Shown here: positions 1 to 8,068 of the stretch, piece after piece | How positions within the stretch are numbered: position 1 is the first letter of the stretch | How the letters are laid out: every line of letters begins with the position of its first letter | Source of the DNA: an uncultured Sphingomonas sp. | Lineage (GTDB): Bacteria > Pseudomonadota > Alphaproteobacteria > Sphingomonadales > Sphingomonadaceae | Direction of reading: 5' to 3' | Length of the DNA: 64,000 nucleotides | Assembly (NCBI RefSeq): GCF_946478955.1 | Contig: NZ_CAMLDL010000009.1 | Location: forward strand, 1 to 64,000 | The notes under the pieces: generated by a model | What the model saw: only the letters and a program-made list of their open reading frames with translations | What the model was told of the DNA's origin: nothing | Database searches by the model: none | Translations under genes and position numbers: made by a program

Positions 1-367
1 ACTTCTTCTTGCCGGCGATCGGCTTCGCCTTGCCCTTGCGGGTGCGGGCGTTGGTGTGCGTGCGCTGACCACGGACCGGAAGGCCCTTGCGGTGACGCAG
101 GCCGCGATAGCAGGCGAGGTCCATCAAACGCTTGATGTTCATCGCCGTCTCACGACGCAGATCGCCTTCGACGGTATAGTCGGCGTCGATCGTTTCGCGG
201 ATGTGCAGCACTTCCTGATCGCTCAGGTCCTGGACGCGGCGTTCCGGCGCGATCTTCAGCTTCTCGGTGATTTCCTTGGCTTTGGCCTGGCCAATGCCGT
301 GGATATATTGAAGCGCGATAACAACGCGCTTGTTGGTGGGCAGGTTGACGCCCGCAATACGTGCCAT
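1..367 (-). CDS. rpsM: 30S ribosomal protein S13, stop codon cut by the window edge
   Basis: Small-subunit ribosomal protein that sits in the head of the 30S subunit and contacts the 50S subunit and P-site tRNA. The minus strand reads [20 protein letters not shown] at the N-terminus, the standard S13 opening, and ends in a basic tail with [12 protein letters not shown]. The frame gives 122 codons, the usual alphaproteobacterial length, and position 1 is the first base of the stop codon, so only the last two stop bases are missing. An AGGAGA ribosome binding site lies about 9 bases before the ATG. rpsK would be expected next, outside the window. Identity is certain. Confidence 0.97.
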   Translation of the reverse strand, partial: MARIAGVNLPTNKRVVIALQYIHGIGQAKAKEITEKLKIAPERRVQDLSDQEVLHIRETIDADYTVEGDLRRETAMNIKRLMDLACYRGLRHRKGLPVRGQRTHTNARTRKGKAKPIAGKKK

Positions 368-586
368 GAAAGACTTTCTCCTAGCTCCACAGGACCGCGG
401 GCACCCGACGTTCCCATCTCGTAGCGTGTTCATCCCATTCCAACGGAAAAACGGCGCGCGCTAAGAAACGCCGCCGGGAGCCGGTGAAACGGGATGGCGG
501 CTATGTATGATTCGGGCCGGTCAGAGTCAAGGCCACACCCCGTCACGGCTGGACAAGATGATCGCGCGCGTTAGAGCGCTTGGCCT

Positions 587-1513
587 ATGCGGCGTCTAAC
601 TGATCTTGACCAGACCCCCGACGAGCTTCGCGGCGCGATTGTCGCGCTGGGCAATTTCGATGGGTTCCACATGGGACATCAGGCTGTGGTCGGCCGAGCG
701 GTGCAGCGCGGCGCGCACGAAGGGCGCCCGGTCATCGTCGCCACCTTTGACCCCCACCCCGTCCGCTACTTCAAACCCGATTCCCCCGCCTTCCGGCTGA
801 CCAGCCTCGACCAGCGAGAGGCGATGTTCGCTGCCGCCGGGGCCGATGCCATGCTGGTGTTCCAGTTCGGGGAGCGACTTGCGACAACCAGCGCGGAAGA
901 CTTCATCGCCGAAGTGCTCGGAAAGACGATTGGCGCGGCGGGTGTCGTCACCGGCGAGGACTTCACCTTCGGCGCGCGGCGTGGCGGAAACCCCGCCGTG
1001 CTACGCGACGTCGGCGCAGCGCATGGTATTATCGCCGAAACCGTCGCGCCGGTGATGCTCGACGGCGAAGTGGTGTCGTCCAGCCGGATTCGCGATGCGC
1101 TGAAGGCGGGCGACCCGCACAGCGCGACCCGCCTGCTAACCCGCCCCTTCGCGATTCAGGGCGAAGTCATCCACGGCGACGAGCGCGGGCGGGAACTTGG
1201 CTGGCCCACCGCCAACATCGACATGGAGCGATACCTGCGCCCGGCCTACGGCATCTACGCCGTCCGCGCCCGCCTGCCCGACGGCAGTGAGCATGACGGC
1301 GTCGCCAACATTGGCATCCGCCCGATGTTCGAACCGCCCAAGGAACTGCTGGAGGTCAACCTGTTCGACTTCAGCGGCGACCTTTACGGCCAGACCCTCG
1401 ACGTGTCCCTGCTCCACTATCTCCGCGCCGAAGCGGCGTTTGCGGGGCTTGATGCTTTGAAGGCGCAAATCGCCGATGATGCGGCACGGGCGAGAGAATT
1501 GCTCGCTCGTTAG
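587..1513 (+). CDS. ribF: Bifunctional riboflavin kinase / FAD synthetase
   Basis: Cytosolic enzyme that phosphorylates riboflavin to FMN and adenylates FMN to FAD. The 308-residue protein has the N-terminal nucleotidyltransferase motif GNFDGFHMGH at residues 22-31 and the C-terminal flavokinase motif PTAN at 207-210 within a GWPTANID stretch. The length is typical for bacterial RibF. It is followed by ileS after a gap holding a palindromic repeat, the usual ribF-ileS-lspA order. No FMN riboswitch is visible upstream; the leader between rpsM and this gene is about 220 bases and shared with the divergent rpsM promoter region. The start is the first ATG of the frame. Confidence 0.96.
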   Translation: MRRLTDLDQTPDELRGAIVALGNFDGFHMGHQAVVGRAVQRGAHEGRPVIVATFDPHPVRYFKPDSPAFRLTSLDQREAMFAAAGADAMLVFQFGERLATTSAEDFIAEVLGKTIGAAGVVTGEDFTFGARRGGNPAVLRDVGAAHGIIAETVAPVMLDGEVVSSSRIRDALKAGDPHSATRLLTRPFAIQGEVIHGDERGRELGWPTANIDMERYLRPAYGIYAVRARLPDGSEHDGVANIGIRPMFEPPKELLEVNLFDFSGDLYGQTLDVSLLHYLRAEAAFAGLDALKAQIADDAARARELLAR

Positions 1514-1520
1514 CGCTCAC

Positions 1521-1594
1521 GTGATTGCGAGCGTAGCGAAGCAATCCAGCGGCGCCGACTGGATTGCCGCGTCGCTGCGCTCCTCGCAATGACG
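1521..1594. repeat. Imperfect intergenic palindrome between ribF and ileS
   Basis: Two arms, 1521-1549 and about 1559-1594, are near reverse complements. The left arm contains GATTGCGAGCGTAGCGAAGC and the right arm contains CTGGATTGCCGCGTCGC followed by GCTCCTCGCAATGAC. The inner ends (GCAATCCAG and CTGGATTGC) and the outer ATTGCGAG/CTCGCAAT bases match exactly, with a GC-rich imperfect middle. It lies wholly between ribF and ileS. Elements of this look recur between genes in many high-GC proteobacteria; I recognise the style but cannot name the family. As RNA it would fold into a long hairpin separating the two messages. Confidence 0.7.
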
Positions 1595-1653
1595 AAGCGG
1601 CGATGGATTGGCGTTTGCAACCCTAATTGCCCCCCGCTAAGGCCCTTCCCCGC

Positions 1654-4600
1654 ATGTCCGACACACCAGAATCCGCCAAGCGCGACTATCGCGACACCGT
1701 CTTCCTGCCGAAGACCGATTTTCCGATGAAGGCCGGCCTTCCGCAGAAGGAACCGCAGATCCTTGCCAAATGGCAGGCGGAGGACCTCTACGGCCAGATC
1801 CGCAAGGCGCGCGCGGGCCATGAGAAATTCATTCTCCACGACGGCCCGCCCTATGCGAATGGCGACATCCATATCGGCCATGCGCTGAACAAGACCATCA
1901 AGGACATGGTCGTGCGCACCCAGTCGCTGCTGGGCAAGGACGCGCCCTATGTGCCCGGCTGGGACTGCCACGGCCTTCCGATCGAATGGAAGATCGAGGA
2001 GCAGTATCGCAAGAAAAAGCTGAACAAGGACGAGGTGCCGGTCAAGGAGTTCCGCGCCGAATGCCGCGCCTATGCCCAGCATTGGGTCGATGTGCAGTCG
2101 GCGCAGTTCCAGCGGCTCGGCATCACCGGCGATTGGGCCAAGCCGTACCTGACCATGGCGCCGTTCGCCGAAGCGACCATCGTCAGCGAGCTGTTCAAGT
2201 TCGCGGAGACCGGCCAGCTTTATCGCGGCGCCAAGCCGGTGATGTGGTCCCCGGTCGAAAAGACCGCGCTGGCCGAAGCCGAAATCGAATATGAGGACAT
2301 CACCTCGACCCAGATCGACGTGGCGTTCGAGATCACGGAATCGCCGATCGAAGAATTGAAAGGCGCTTACGCTGTCATCTGGACCACGACACCGTGGACG
2401 ATCCCGGTCAACCAGGCTTTGGCTTATGGTGAAGACGTCGAATACGCGTTGGTGACTACTGTAGTTGAACCCGAAGGCGCTCCTGCGACTTGGGACCGCC
2501 CTAAGGATACTGGTTATTCTGACAAAACTGAAAAAGAAGCCTGGGGCCGCGCCGAACAAGTCATGGACTGCATGGCAGGCGAAACACATTATTTGATCGC
2601 CAAAGATCTGATTCCCGCCGTAGAGGCGCGACTGACTGCCGCGCTAGCCCACATAGATGTCTCGGACATGGGCGCAACGCGGATAAAGATGAATCTGCCA
2701 GTTGTTCGGACCTTAAAGGGCTCCGACCTCGCCGGGACAATCGCCCGTCACCCGATGCACCACCTCGGCGGTTTCTTCGCCAAGCCGCGTCCGTTCCTGC
2801 CCGGCGACTTCGTCACCACCGACAGCGGCACCGGCCTCGTCCATATGGCGCCCGACCATGGCGAAGACGACTTCGAGCTGTGCAAGGCCAACGGAATCAA
2901 CCCCGCCTTCGCGGTTGAGGGCGACGGCAAATATCGCGAGGATTGGGCGTGGCTCGGCGGGCAAGGTTCCGTCATCAACCCCAAATTCAACGCGCCCGAC
3001 GGCCCGATCAACAATGACCTGCGCGAAGCCGGTGCCCTGCTCGCCGCGAGCCAGGATTATGTCCACAGCTATCCGCACAGCTGGCGGTCCAAGGCCAAGG
3101 TGATCTGGCGCTGCACCCCGCAATGGTTCGTAGCGATGGACAAGGTGCTGCCGTTCCTGTCGCCCAAGACCCCGCCGGAAAACCGCTGGGAAGGCGAAGG
3201 CGGCGCGCTGAACCCGGCGGAAGAGCAGTTGATGGACGCCCCGACCCTGCGCGGCGCGGCGATGACCGCTATTTCCCGCACCCGCTTCGTCCCCGAAAAG
3301 GGCCGCAACCGCATCGGCTCCATGGTCGAAGGTCGCCCCGACTGGGTGCTGTCGCGCCAGCGCGCCTGGGGCGTGCCCATTGCCCTGTTCGTCGAACGCA
3401 AGAGCGGCGAACTTCTCGTCGACCATGCGGTCAACCAGCGCATTGTCGCCGCGATCAATGCCGAGGGCGTCGACGCCTGGGAAGAATCCCGCGCCGCCGA
3501 ATATCTCGGCCCGGATCGCGACCCGGCCGATTACGAGATGGTCACCGACATTCTCGACGTCTGGTTCGACAGCGGCTGCACCCATGTCTTCACGCTGGAA
3601 AGCGGGCATTGGCCCGACCAGCGCTGGCCCGCCGACATCTATGTCGAAGGCAGCGATCAGCATCGCGGCTGGTTCCAGTCGAGCCTGCTCGAAAGCTGCG
3701 GCACCCGCGGCCGCGCGCCGTTCGATGCGGTGCTGACCCACGGCTTCACCATGGACCCAAAGGGCATGAAGATGTCCAAGTCGCTGGGCAACACGGTCGA
3801 CCCGCTGAAGATCATGGAGACCAACGGCGCGGACATCATCCGCCTGTGGGCGATGTCGGTCGATTTCACCGAAGATCACCGGATCGGTGACGAGATACTG
3901 AAAGGCGTTGCCGACCAATATCGTAAGCTTCGCAACACCTTCCGCTATCTGCTCGGTGCGCTCGATGGCTATGACGGCAGCGAAGCGCCAGAAATGGCGG
4001 AATTCCCGGAACTGGAACGCTATATCCTGACGCGCCTGTCGCAGATGGACGTGATCTTGCGCCGCGCGGTCGATGATTTCGACTTTAACACCTATGTCCG
4101 CACCCTGATCGACTTCTGCAACGAAGACCTCAGCGCCTTCTATTTCGATATCCGCAAGGACGCGCTGTACTGCGATGTTGGACCAGCGATGCCGCAAGGC
4201 ACCGTCACCCGCCGCGCATACCGCGCGACGCTCGACATATTATTTCAGGCGCTGGTCCGCTGGGCCTCGCCGGTTCTGGTGTTCACGAGCGAAGAGGTGT
4301 GGACCACCCGCTTCCCGGATGCGGGCAGCGTTCACCTGCTCGAATGGCCGAACGTCAGCCTGGCGCCGGAATATCAGGTCGGCATGGAGCGGTGGGCCGA
4401 TCTGCGGTCGTTACGCGAAACCGTAACCGAAGCGATTGAGCCGTTCCGCCGCGACAAAATCATCCGGTCGAGCCTTGAGGCAGACGTGACCGTTCCGGGC
4501 GATGGCGACCCGGCGCTTCTGGAGGAGCTGTTCATCAGCTCGACCGTCCATCACGGCGATGCAATCAAGGTCGCGAAGACCGACAATCACAAATGCGGCC

Positions 4601-4677
4601 GATGCTGGCGCCACCTGCCAGAGGTCAGGGAAGACGGAGACCTCTGCAATCGTTGCGAAACGATGGTGAACGGATGA
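1654..4677 (+). CDS. ileS: Isoleucyl-tRNA synthetase
   Basis: Class Ia synthetase charging tRNA-Ile. HIGH is at residues 73-76, KMSKS at 706-710, and a C-terminal zinc finger uses Cys981, 984, 998 and 1001. The 1007-residue product is some 60-70 residues longer than the Escherichia coli enzyme; much of the excess is an acidic insertion in the CP1 editing domain (around residues 270-315) whose DNA is visibly poorer in GC than its flanks. I chose the ATG at 1654 (MSDTPESAK) over an in-frame TTG at 1627, because the homologous N-terminus begins near here. The TGA overlaps an ATG at 4674. Next is lspA, the classic partner. Confidence 0.97.
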   Translation: MSDTPESAKRDYRDTVFLPKTDFPMKAGLPQKEPQILAKWQAEDLYGQIRKARAGHEKFILHDGPPYANGDIHIGHALNKTIKDMVVRTQSLLGKDAPYVPGWDCHGLPIEWKIEEQYRKKKLNKDEVPVKEFRAECRAYAQHWVDVQSAQFQRLGITGDWAKPYLTMAPFAEATIVSELFKFAETGQLYRGAKPVMWSPVEKTALAEAEIEYEDITSTQIDVAFEITESPIEELKGAYAVIWTTTPWTIPVNQALAYGEDVEYALVTTVVEPEGAPATWDRPKDTGYSDKTEKEAWGRAEQVMDCMAGETHYLIAKDLIPAVEARLTAALAHIDVSDMGATRIKMNLPVVRTLKGSDLAGTIARHPMHHLGGFFAKPRPFLPGDFVTTDSGTGLVHMAPDHGEDDFELCKANGINPAFAVEGDGKYREDWAWLGGQGSVINPKFNAPDGPINNDLREAGALLAASQDYVHSYPHSWRSKAKVIWRCTPQWFVAMDKVLPFLSPKTPPENRWEGEGGALNPAEEQLMDAPTLRGAAMTAISRTRFVPEKGRNRIGSMVEGRPDWVLSRQRAWGVPIALFVERKSGELLVDHAVNQRIVAAINAEGVDAWEESRAAEYLGPDRDPADYEMVTDILDVWFDSGCTHVFTLESGHWPDQRWPADIYVEGSDQHRGWFQSSLLESCGTRGRAPFDAVLTHGFTMDPKGMKMSKSLGNTVDPLKIMETNGADIIRLWAMSVDFTEDHRIGDEILKGVADQYRKLRNTFRYLLGALDGYDGSEAPEMAEFPELERYILTRLSQMDVILRRAVDDFDFNTYVRTLIDFCNEDLSAFYFDIRKDALYCDVGPAMPQGTVTRRAYRATLDILFQALVRWASPVLVFTSEEVWTTRFPDAGSVHLLEWPNVSLAPEYQVGMERWADLRSLRETVTEAIEPFRRDKIIRSSLEADVTVPGDGDPALLEELFISSTVHHGDAIKVAKTDNHKCGRCWRHLPEVREDGDLCNRCETMVNG

Positions 4678-4829
4678 CGAATTTTCTGTCCTACGACCAC
4701 GCGGATATGCAAGCTCGTCGAATGGTGTTTACAGGCGCTGTCGCGACTGGCTTGAATTCGCCCCATAACCGTGAATCTTCACTGAAGATTGGGCGGCTTA
4801 TCTTTAATATTTCAATGGGATGCGCGTAG
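4674..4829 (+). CDS. Possible 51-residue ORF overlapping the ileS stop
   Basis: An ATG overlapping the ileS TGA opens a 51-residue frame, MTNFLSYDHADMQARRMVFT at its start, ending just before lspA. It has no recognised domain and no good upstream Shine-Dalgarno sequence beyond coupling to ileS termination. The DNA is less GC-rich than the neighbouring genes. It contains a perfect 17-base palindrome at 4774-4790. It may be only leader sequence for lspA, and I consider that more likely than a gene. Confidence 0.2.
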   Translation: MTNFLSYDHADMQARRMVFTGAVATGLNSPHNRESSLKIGRLIFNISMGCA

Positions 4830-4832
4830 GGA

Positions 4833-5336
4833 ATGGCCAATCGCAATATTGCATATCTGGTGGCGCTGGCGATTTTTGCGCTCGATCAGCTGACCAAGTG
4901 GATCGTCACCGGTCCGCTCGGAATCAACCAATTGGGTGATCAGCTGAAGCTGCTTCCGATATTCGACCTCACCTATGTCCAGAACAAGGGCATCAGCCTT
5001 GGCCTTCTCCACGCCGATGGCGCAACCGGTCGCTGGCTGCTCGTCGCGATGACGGCGGTCATCGCGATCGGAGTCGCCTATTGGATTTCGCGCGAATCCC
5101 GGCGCGGCGATCAGCTTGCGCTCGCCCTCATTCTGGGCGGCGCGATGGGGAATATCGTCGATAGGGTGCGTTTCGGCTATGTTACGGACTTTGCCGACTT
5201 GCATTTCGGGACGATCCGCCCCTTTTTGGTCTTTAATGTCGCCGACGCCGCGATTAGCATTGGCGTTGTCATCTTGCTGATCCGTGCCTTTGTCATCAAG
5301 GACAAGGTGCCTGAAGGAACAAACGAACATGCGTAA
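4833..5336 (+). CDS. lspA: Lipoprotein signal peptidase (signal peptidase II)
   Basis: Inner-membrane aspartyl protease that cleaves prolipoprotein signal peptides ahead of the lipid-modified cysteine. The 167-residue protein has four hydrophobic segments and both catalytic aspartates: Asp110 in GNIVDR and Asp138 in FNVADAAIS. It follows ileS as in most proteobacteria and overlaps the next gene, itself a lipoprotein, by 8 bases, so the two are translated together. The ATG sits close behind a TAGGGA sequence that may serve as a weak ribosome binding site. Confidence 0.96.
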   Translation: MANRNIAYLVALAIFALDQLTKWIVTGPLGINQLGDQLKLLPIFDLTYVQNKGISLGLLHADGATGRWLLVAMTAVIAIGVAYWISRESRRGDQLALALILGGAMGNIVDRVRFGYVTDFADLHFGTIRPFLVFNVADAAISIGVVILLIRAFVIKDKVPEGTNEHA

Positions 5337-5736
5337 GGCCGTCATTCTTCTCGTCGCTCCAGCCGTCATGCTTGGCGGGTGCGCCGCCCTGTCGGGCAAG
5401 CGCAGCACGCTTGACGAGTTTGCGGTTGCCCGCAACGCGCCGTTGGTCATCCCGCCCGACTATTCGCTGACGCCGCCGGTCGCCGGCACCATCAGCATGA
5501 GCGCGCAGGACGCCCAGACTCAGGCGATTGAGGCACTGTTTGGCGGCCCAGCGCCGCGTAGCGCCAGCGAGACGTCGCTTCTTGATTCGGCCGGCCGCGA
5601 TCGCGCCGCCCTTGGCATTCGCTCGACGGTGGGGTCGCCCGACACGCGGGTCGTCGACAAGGGGCAGCAGACGCAGGCGATTATTGCGGCGCCGGAAAGC
5701 GATGGGCAGACCGCAACGGCTCAGACCCCGCAATAA
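5329..5736 (+). CDS. DUF3035 (BamF-like) outer-membrane lipoprotein
   Basis: A 135-residue lipoprotein. The N-terminus MRKAVILLV...MLGGC carries a lipobox whose cysteine would be lipidated, and the stretch DEFAVARNAPLVIPPDYSLTPP-like region (residues about 28-50) is the hallmark of DUF3035. In Caulobacter a member of this family was found as an extra subunit (BamF) of the outer-membrane beta-barrel assembly machine; that role here is by analogy. The remaining half is low-complexity and polar. The gene overlaps lspA by 8 bases. I chose the internal ATG because it gives a proper signal peptide; longer in-frame starts lie inside lspA. Confidence 0.85.
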   Translation: MRKAVILLVAPAVMLGGCAALSGKRSTLDEFAVARNAPLVIPPDYSLTPPVAGTISMSAQDAQTQAIEALFGGPAPRSASETSLLDSAGRDRAALGIRSTVGSPDTRVVDKGQQTQAIIAAPESDGQTATAQTPQ

Positions 5737-5758
5737 GCTTTCGGAACGGAGGGGGCGA

Positions 5759-6310
5759 ATGAGTCAGGAAACACTTTCGACGCGGCTCGTGGAAATCGAG
5801 GCAATGCTCGAACGTTCGCGTCGGCGCTTCGAAGAAGGCACGCGCCTGGTTGAGGAGGCGCATAAGAGCCTCGCGGAAATCCAGCAGCTGCTCATCGGCG
5901 CGCCAGTAACCTTGTCGCCCGAAGACAGCGAGGAAGCTGCATCGCGTCTGCTCGCCAGCCTGAAGGCCAGCGGTAGTGAGCTTCCCGAAACGCTGTGCGG
6001 AGGCCGCCTGTCGGTTGATCCGATCCAGCGTCTGATCCGTATCGATGGTCATCCGATCGGGATTACCGAGATGGAATATCGCGTACTCGAACTGCTCGCC
6101 TTTGCGCGCAACAACGTCGTCACGCGCCAGATGTTGTTGAAGCATCTGTATCGCCGCGCCGACGACCAGCCGCAGCCGAAGATCATTGACGTCTTCATTT
6201 CCAAGCTGCGCAAAAAGCTTCGTTCGGCCAGCGGCGGCGCGGAGTTTATCGAGACGATACCGCAGCGCGGCTGGATCCTGCGCGACATCGAATCCGCCAC
6301 CGCAGCCTGA
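5759..6310 (+). CDS. CtrA-like winged-helix DNA-binding protein without a receiver domain
   Basis: A 183-residue protein. Residues 1-45 form a charged, heptad-like helix (EIEAMLERSRRRFEEGTRL), not a phospho-receiver domain. Residues about 85-178 are an OmpR/PhoB-type winged helix with EMEYRVLELLAF, KIIDVFISKLRKKL and the closing RGWIL motif; the recognition-helix block KIIDVFISKLRKKL closely resembles that of the cell-cycle regulator CtrA. With no phospho-acceptor aspartate, regulation must come from dimerisation through the helix, from a partner, or from abundance. A strong GGAGGGGG precedes the ATG, 22 bases after the DUF3035 gene, suggesting one operon. Targets are unknown. Confidence 0.8.
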   Translation: MSQETLSTRLVEIEAMLERSRRRFEEGTRLVEEAHKSLAEIQQLLIGAPVTLSPEDSEEAASRLLASLKASGSELPETLCGGRLSVDPIQRLIRIDGHPIGITEMEYRVLELLAFARNNVVTRQMLLKHLYRRADDQPQPKIIDVFISKLRKKLRSASGGAEFIETIPQRGWILRDIESATAA

Positions 6311-6349
6311 TTCACGCTAAATTTACCCTGAGGCGCTAAATCAGGCGCC

Positions 6350-6715
6350 ATGATTCATTTCATCCCCGAACCAACCTCGCAGGAGCTTGGCGGTCAAGGG
6401 CCCTACGCAGAGGCCGTGTCGCGCCTTGCCTCGATCCGCCAGGCGCTGGCGTGCGTCGAGCAATTCGCCGGTGAAACCGAAAGTGAATCCATGGCCGAAG
6501 CAAAGCTGGCTGCTGCCTGGCCGGTGGCGAGTCCGGCGCATCAACGCGTCTACGATGCGCGTTCCGCCCGCACAGCAGCGGCTGCGGCGGCCGGCCTGGA
6601 AGCCTTGGCCGCCCTGGAAAGCGGAAACGCGCTGCCTCATCGCGCCGCCATTCAGCGGTTGAAGCGCGAACTTGGCAGCGGCGTCGACGATATTGACCGG
6701 CTGTTCAGCCTTTAA
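6350..6715 (+). CDS. Hypothetical protein, 121 residues
   Basis: No domain recognised. The protein is soluble, alanine-rich and mostly helical by composition; it has no signal peptide or membrane segment. It lies 39 bases after the winged-helix gene on the same strand, and its stop codon overlaps that of sseA on the other strand. The ribosome binding site is weak. Codon use matches neighbours, so it is probably a genuine small gene. Confidence 0.6.
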   Translation: MIHFIPEPTSQELGGQGPYAEAVSRLASIRQALACVEQFAGETESESMAEAKLAAAWPVASPAHQRVYDARSARTAAAAAAGLEALAALESGNALPHRAAIQRLKRELGSGVDDIDRLFSL

Positions 6716-7545
6716 GCCTTGCCGGTTGCCTTTGGCGCCGCCGGATCCAGTCCCCATTCGCTCCAGCTGCCGTCGTACAGCCGGTGCCCCCGCCCACCCA
6801 GCCTCCGTGATGCGAAGATAAGACTGTTCGCGGTAACGCCTGACCCGCAGGTGGCGATAAACGGCAGCAGCGGATCTACCCCGCCGGCCGCAAAGGCGGC
6901 CGCGAGTTCCTCATCCGACTTGAACGTACCATCGGCGCGGTAGAGCATCGTCATTGGGACATTGCGCGCACCGGGTATATGTCCAGACGCCATGCCCGCG
7001 CGTGGCTCGGGGTCGGTGCCTTCAAATCGTCCGGCGCCGCGCGCATCGGCAATTGGCAAGTCCGCACCAATAATCAGTTCCGCCTTGGTCACGACCTCAT
7101 CGGGACGCTCGGTGGCTTCAAAGACTGCGGCGCGGGGCCGCGCCGGGCCCAACTCGACCGGCATGCCGTCGCTGACCCATTTCTGAAACCCGCCGTCCAA
7201 TATGGCTACCCGCTCCGCACCAAAGTGCCGGAACATGAACCAGCCTCTGGCGGCGGTGCGCAGCGGGCTGTTGTCATAGACAATGATTCGGTCGCCGCTT
7301 CCGACGCCAAGCGCGGTCATCGCGGCAGCAAAATCGGCGGCGCTCGGCAGCATGTGCGGCGATGAACTTGCCTGATCTGCAACCTTGGAGATGTCGAGGA
7401 AACGGGCGCCCGGAATATGGGCGGACGTGAATTCCGCCGCCGGATTGCGATGATCCGTCGGCAGAAAGAAACTGCTGTCGACAATCGCAATATCGTCCGC
7501 GCCCAGCTGTCCAGCGAGCCATCCCGCGCTTACCAATTCATCCAT
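6712..7545 (-). CDS. sseA: 3-mercaptopyruvate sulfurtransferase
   Basis: Two-domain rhodanese enzyme, 277 residues, that moves sulfur from 3-mercaptopyruvate to a thiol acceptor or cyanide. The catalytic loop of the C-terminal domain reads CGSGVTA with the active cysteine at residue 233; a GS after the cysteine, rather than the RKG of thiosulfate sulfurtransferases, favours mercaptopyruvate. I chose the ATG giving MDELVSAGWL; longer starts run into the divergent queF leader. Convergent with the preceding hypothetical gene, with overlapping stops. Confidence 0.88.
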   Translation of the reverse strand: MDELVSAGWLAGQLGADDIAIVDSSFFLPTDHRNPAAEFTSAHIPGARFLDISKVADQASSSPHMLPSAADFAAAMTALGVGSGDRIIVYDNSPLRTAARGWFMFRHFGAERVAILDGGFQKWVSDGMPVELGPARPRAAVFEATERPDEVVTKAELIIGADLPIADARGAGRFEGTDPEPRAGMASGHIPGARNVPMTMLYRADGTFKSDEELAAAFAAGGVDPLLPFIATCGSGVTANSLIFASRRLGGRGHRLYDGSWSEWGLDPAAPKATGKA

Positions 7546-7608
7546 CGCCCTGTCCTCTCCGACCATAGGATAGCGGTCGCCGCTTCGTCCTGCTAGGAGG
7601 CCTGCCCC

Positions 7609-8061
7609 ATGAACATGACCCCCAAGCATCTTGGCCAGACCAGCGCCCTCCCCGCCTCACCCGAAGAAGCGGAGCTGGATTACGTGCCAAATCCCCGCGC
7701 CGGTGACCTATATCTGGTTCGCTTTGCTGCGCCGGAATTCACCTCGCTTTGCCCGGTTACGGGCCAGCCGGACTTTGCGCACCTCGTTATCGATTACGCG
7801 CCGGGCGACACCATCGTCGAGTCCAAGAGCTTGAAGCTCTTTCTCGGCAGTTTTCGCAATCATGCCGGGTTTCATGAGGATTGCACGGTCGGCATTGGCA
7901 AGCGTCTGTTTGACGAGATGAAGCCGCGGTGGCTGCGCATCGGGGGCTATTGGTATCCGCGCGGCGGCATTCCGATTGACGTTTTCTGGCAATCCGGCGA
8001 GCCGCCTAAGGGTCTATGGCTTCCGGATCAGGGCGTCGCGGGATACCGCGGGCGCGGCTAG
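7609..8061 (+). CDS. queF: NADPH-dependent preQ0 reductase QueF (short form)
   Basis: Reduces the nitrile 7-cyano-7-deazaguanine (preQ0) to preQ1 for queuosine in tRNA. The 150-residue protein is the single-domain tunnel-fold type. The QueF signature [15 protein letters not shown] is intact, the nucleophile is Cys48 in [13 protein letters not shown] with Asp55 close by, and the substrate-binding FHED ends in Glu90. A perfect AGGAGG lies 8-13 bases ahead of the ATG. It is divergent from sseA with a 63-base gap. No preQ1 riboswitch is evident in that short space. Confidence 0.96.
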   Translation: MNMTPKHLGQTSALPASPEEAELDYVPNPRAGDLYLVRFAAPEFTSLCPVTGQPDFAHLVIDYAPGDTIVESKSLKLFLGSFRNHAGFHEDCTVGIGKRLFDEMKPRWLRIGGYWYPRGGIPIDVFWQSGEPPKGLWLPDQGVAGYRGRG

Positions 8062-8068
8062 CCCCGTC

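Noticed and set aside
368..586. Possible FMN riboswitch ahead of ribF
   Set aside because: I could not identify the conserved RFN element; the space is shared with the divergent rpsM leader.
1510..2589. A 359-codon minus-strand frame across ribF-ileS
   Set aside because: It runs through the palindromic repeat and the start of ileS; no ribosome binding site or domain.
2713..4197. A 494-codon open frame opposite ileS
   Set aside because: High-GC coding DNA opens long antisense frames; ileS is unmistakable here and the antisense product shows no recognisable domain.
7546..7608. Possible preQ1 riboswitch ahead of queF
   Set aside because: The gap is only 63 bases and no pseudoknot-like core with an A-rich tail is visible.
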